From: JALENY01 sp036310185
Lineage (GTDB): Bacteria > Bacillota > Clostridia > Lachnospirales > Lachnospiraceae
DNA length: 12,837 nucleotides
Assembly (NCBI GenBank): GCA_036310185.1
Contig: JAXJSH010000012.1
Coordinates: 1 to 12,837, forward strand
Reading direction: 5' to 3'
Made by a program: the position numbers and the translations under genes. The notes under the pieces were generated by a model that was given only the letters and a program-made list of their open reading frames with translations, made no database searches and had not been told where the DNA came from. Below, piece after piece: positions 12,275-12,837 of this stretch (position 1 is its first letter; each line of letters opens with the position of its first letter).

Positions 12275-12837
12275 TCAATCCCAGTTCATACGGCCGTAGC
12301 GTTTTGTAATCGACAGGATTTCTTCCTGTAATTCTTCTGTAAGATCGTTTTCGGTCAGTCTCCAACGCCAGTTGATACCGATGGTGGATGGCTGATTCAT
12401 TCTTGCGCTGTTATCCAGTCCAAGATAATCCTGGATCGGAATAATACAACATTTTGAAGTGCTTCGCATAGCCTGAGATATAAAGGATTTGTAAAGCAGC
12501 TTTTTCGGTGTATGATAATCAAAGAGGTAATCACGTGCCATTTTCTGGTCTTCTTTGCTGATGGTGTTGAACCATCCGACCAGAGTTTCGTTGTCGTGGG
12601 TTCCGGTATACACGACACTGTTTACCGGATAGTTGTGCGGCAGATAATCGCTGGCAGAACCGGAATCGCGTGAATCAAAGGCGAATTCCAGAACTTTCAT
12701 GCCCGGGAAACCGGATTCGCGAACCAGCTGACGAACGGTATCCGTTACATAACCAAGGTCTTCTGCAATGACTTCGTGCCAGCCAAGATTACGCTCAATG
12801 GTACGGAACAGATCGATACCCGGTCCTTTTTCCCAAT
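12275..12837 (-). CDS. malQ: 4-alpha-glucanotransferase (amylomaltase), C-terminal part
   Basis: The frame is open from the window edge (first full codon ends at 12835) to the stop at 12275-12277, giving the last 186 residues of a family usually about 490-530 long. The enzyme moves alpha-1,4-glucan segments between chains in maltodextrin and glycogen use. The visible part has WEKGPGIDLF, the acid/base Glu in EVIAEDLGYV, the segment GFPGMKVLEFAFD and the transition-state-stabilising Asp in YTGTHDNETLVGWF. A typical family C-terminus follows: IPIQDYLGLDNSARMNQPST, then NWRWRL and a final NWD. These are glycoside hydrolase family 77 signatures. Nothing is broken in the visible part. The N-terminal half and the start lie to the right of the window. 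Confidence 0.95.
   Translation of the reverse strand, partial: WEKGPGIDLFRTIERNLGWHEVIAEDLGYVTDTVRQLVRESGFPGMKVLEFAFDSRDSGSASDYLPHNYPVNSVVYTGTHDNETLVGWFNTISKEDQKMARDYLFDYHTPKKLLYKSFISQAMRSTSKCCIIPIQDYLGLDNSARMNQPSTIGINWRWRLTENDLTEELQEEILSITKRYGRMNWD

Noticed and set aside
1..12837. Search by eye for CRISPR arrays, tRNA or rRNA genes, insertion-sequence ends, phage or toxin-antitoxin genes
   Set aside because: No regularly spaced repeats, tRNA-like cloverleaf, transposase motifs or paired toxin-antitoxin genes were seen. The short XRE regulator at 11727 is paired with a membrane protein, not a recognisable toxin.

Overview
The window looks like a chromosomal segment of a low-to-mid GC, Gram-positive Clostridia bacterium, most likely a gut Lachnospiraceae member. 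This rests on the strong AGGAGG-type ribosome sites, the A/T-rich bidirectional terminators and the protein families present. The genus cannot be named from sequence alone. No rRNA, tRNA, CRISPR array, insertion sequence or phage gene was seen.

Layout. (1) 1-224: 3' end of a TfoX/Sxy N-domain-like protein. (2) 287-3583: an envelope or signalling cluster. It holds a promoter with three tandem 11-bp repeats, a two-helix membrane protein, a small protein built from 11-residue repeats, an OmpR-family response regulator overlapping a histidine kinase with a very short outside loop, and a second two-helix membrane protein paralogous to the first. (3) 3615-3701: an N-terminal stub of an MBL-fold hydrolase gene, next to a divergent LysR regulator and EamA/DMT exporter pair (3764-5599) that ends in a clear terminator. 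(4) 5884-9258: a LURP-one/YxjI-like protein, a flavin-reductase-like gene fragment, then the deoxynucleoside salvage genes deoB and deoC and a HAD hydrolase. (5) 9593-9939: an XRE-type regulator that kept its helix-turn-helix start and its C-terminal end but lost the middle. (6) 10052-10915 on the minus strand: a DegV fatty-acid-binding protein with a near-ideal promoter and an inverted repeat over its -10 box. (7) 11041-12232: a promoter with paired AAAATGTAAAA repeats driving a five-helix membrane protein, a 64-residue XRE regulator and a DUF6440-like protein. (8) 12275-12837: C-terminal part of a 4-alpha-glucanotransferase on the minus strand.

How the genes work together. DeoB converts (deoxy)ribose-1-phosphate to the 5-phosphate, and DeoC splits deoxyribose-5-phosphate into glyceraldehyde-3-phosphate and acetaldehyde. 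The 376-3552 cluster reads as one self-contained sensing unit: two related membrane proteins and a possible amphipathic-helix protein around a two-component system. The kinase has almost no outside domain, and the upstream repeats have the 11-bp spacing that OmpR-family regulators bind. This cluster is the best candidate here for an undescribed system. Three decayed genes (MBL stub, flavin-reductase remnant, XRE/TPR deletion) show that the segment has been rearranged or trimmed.
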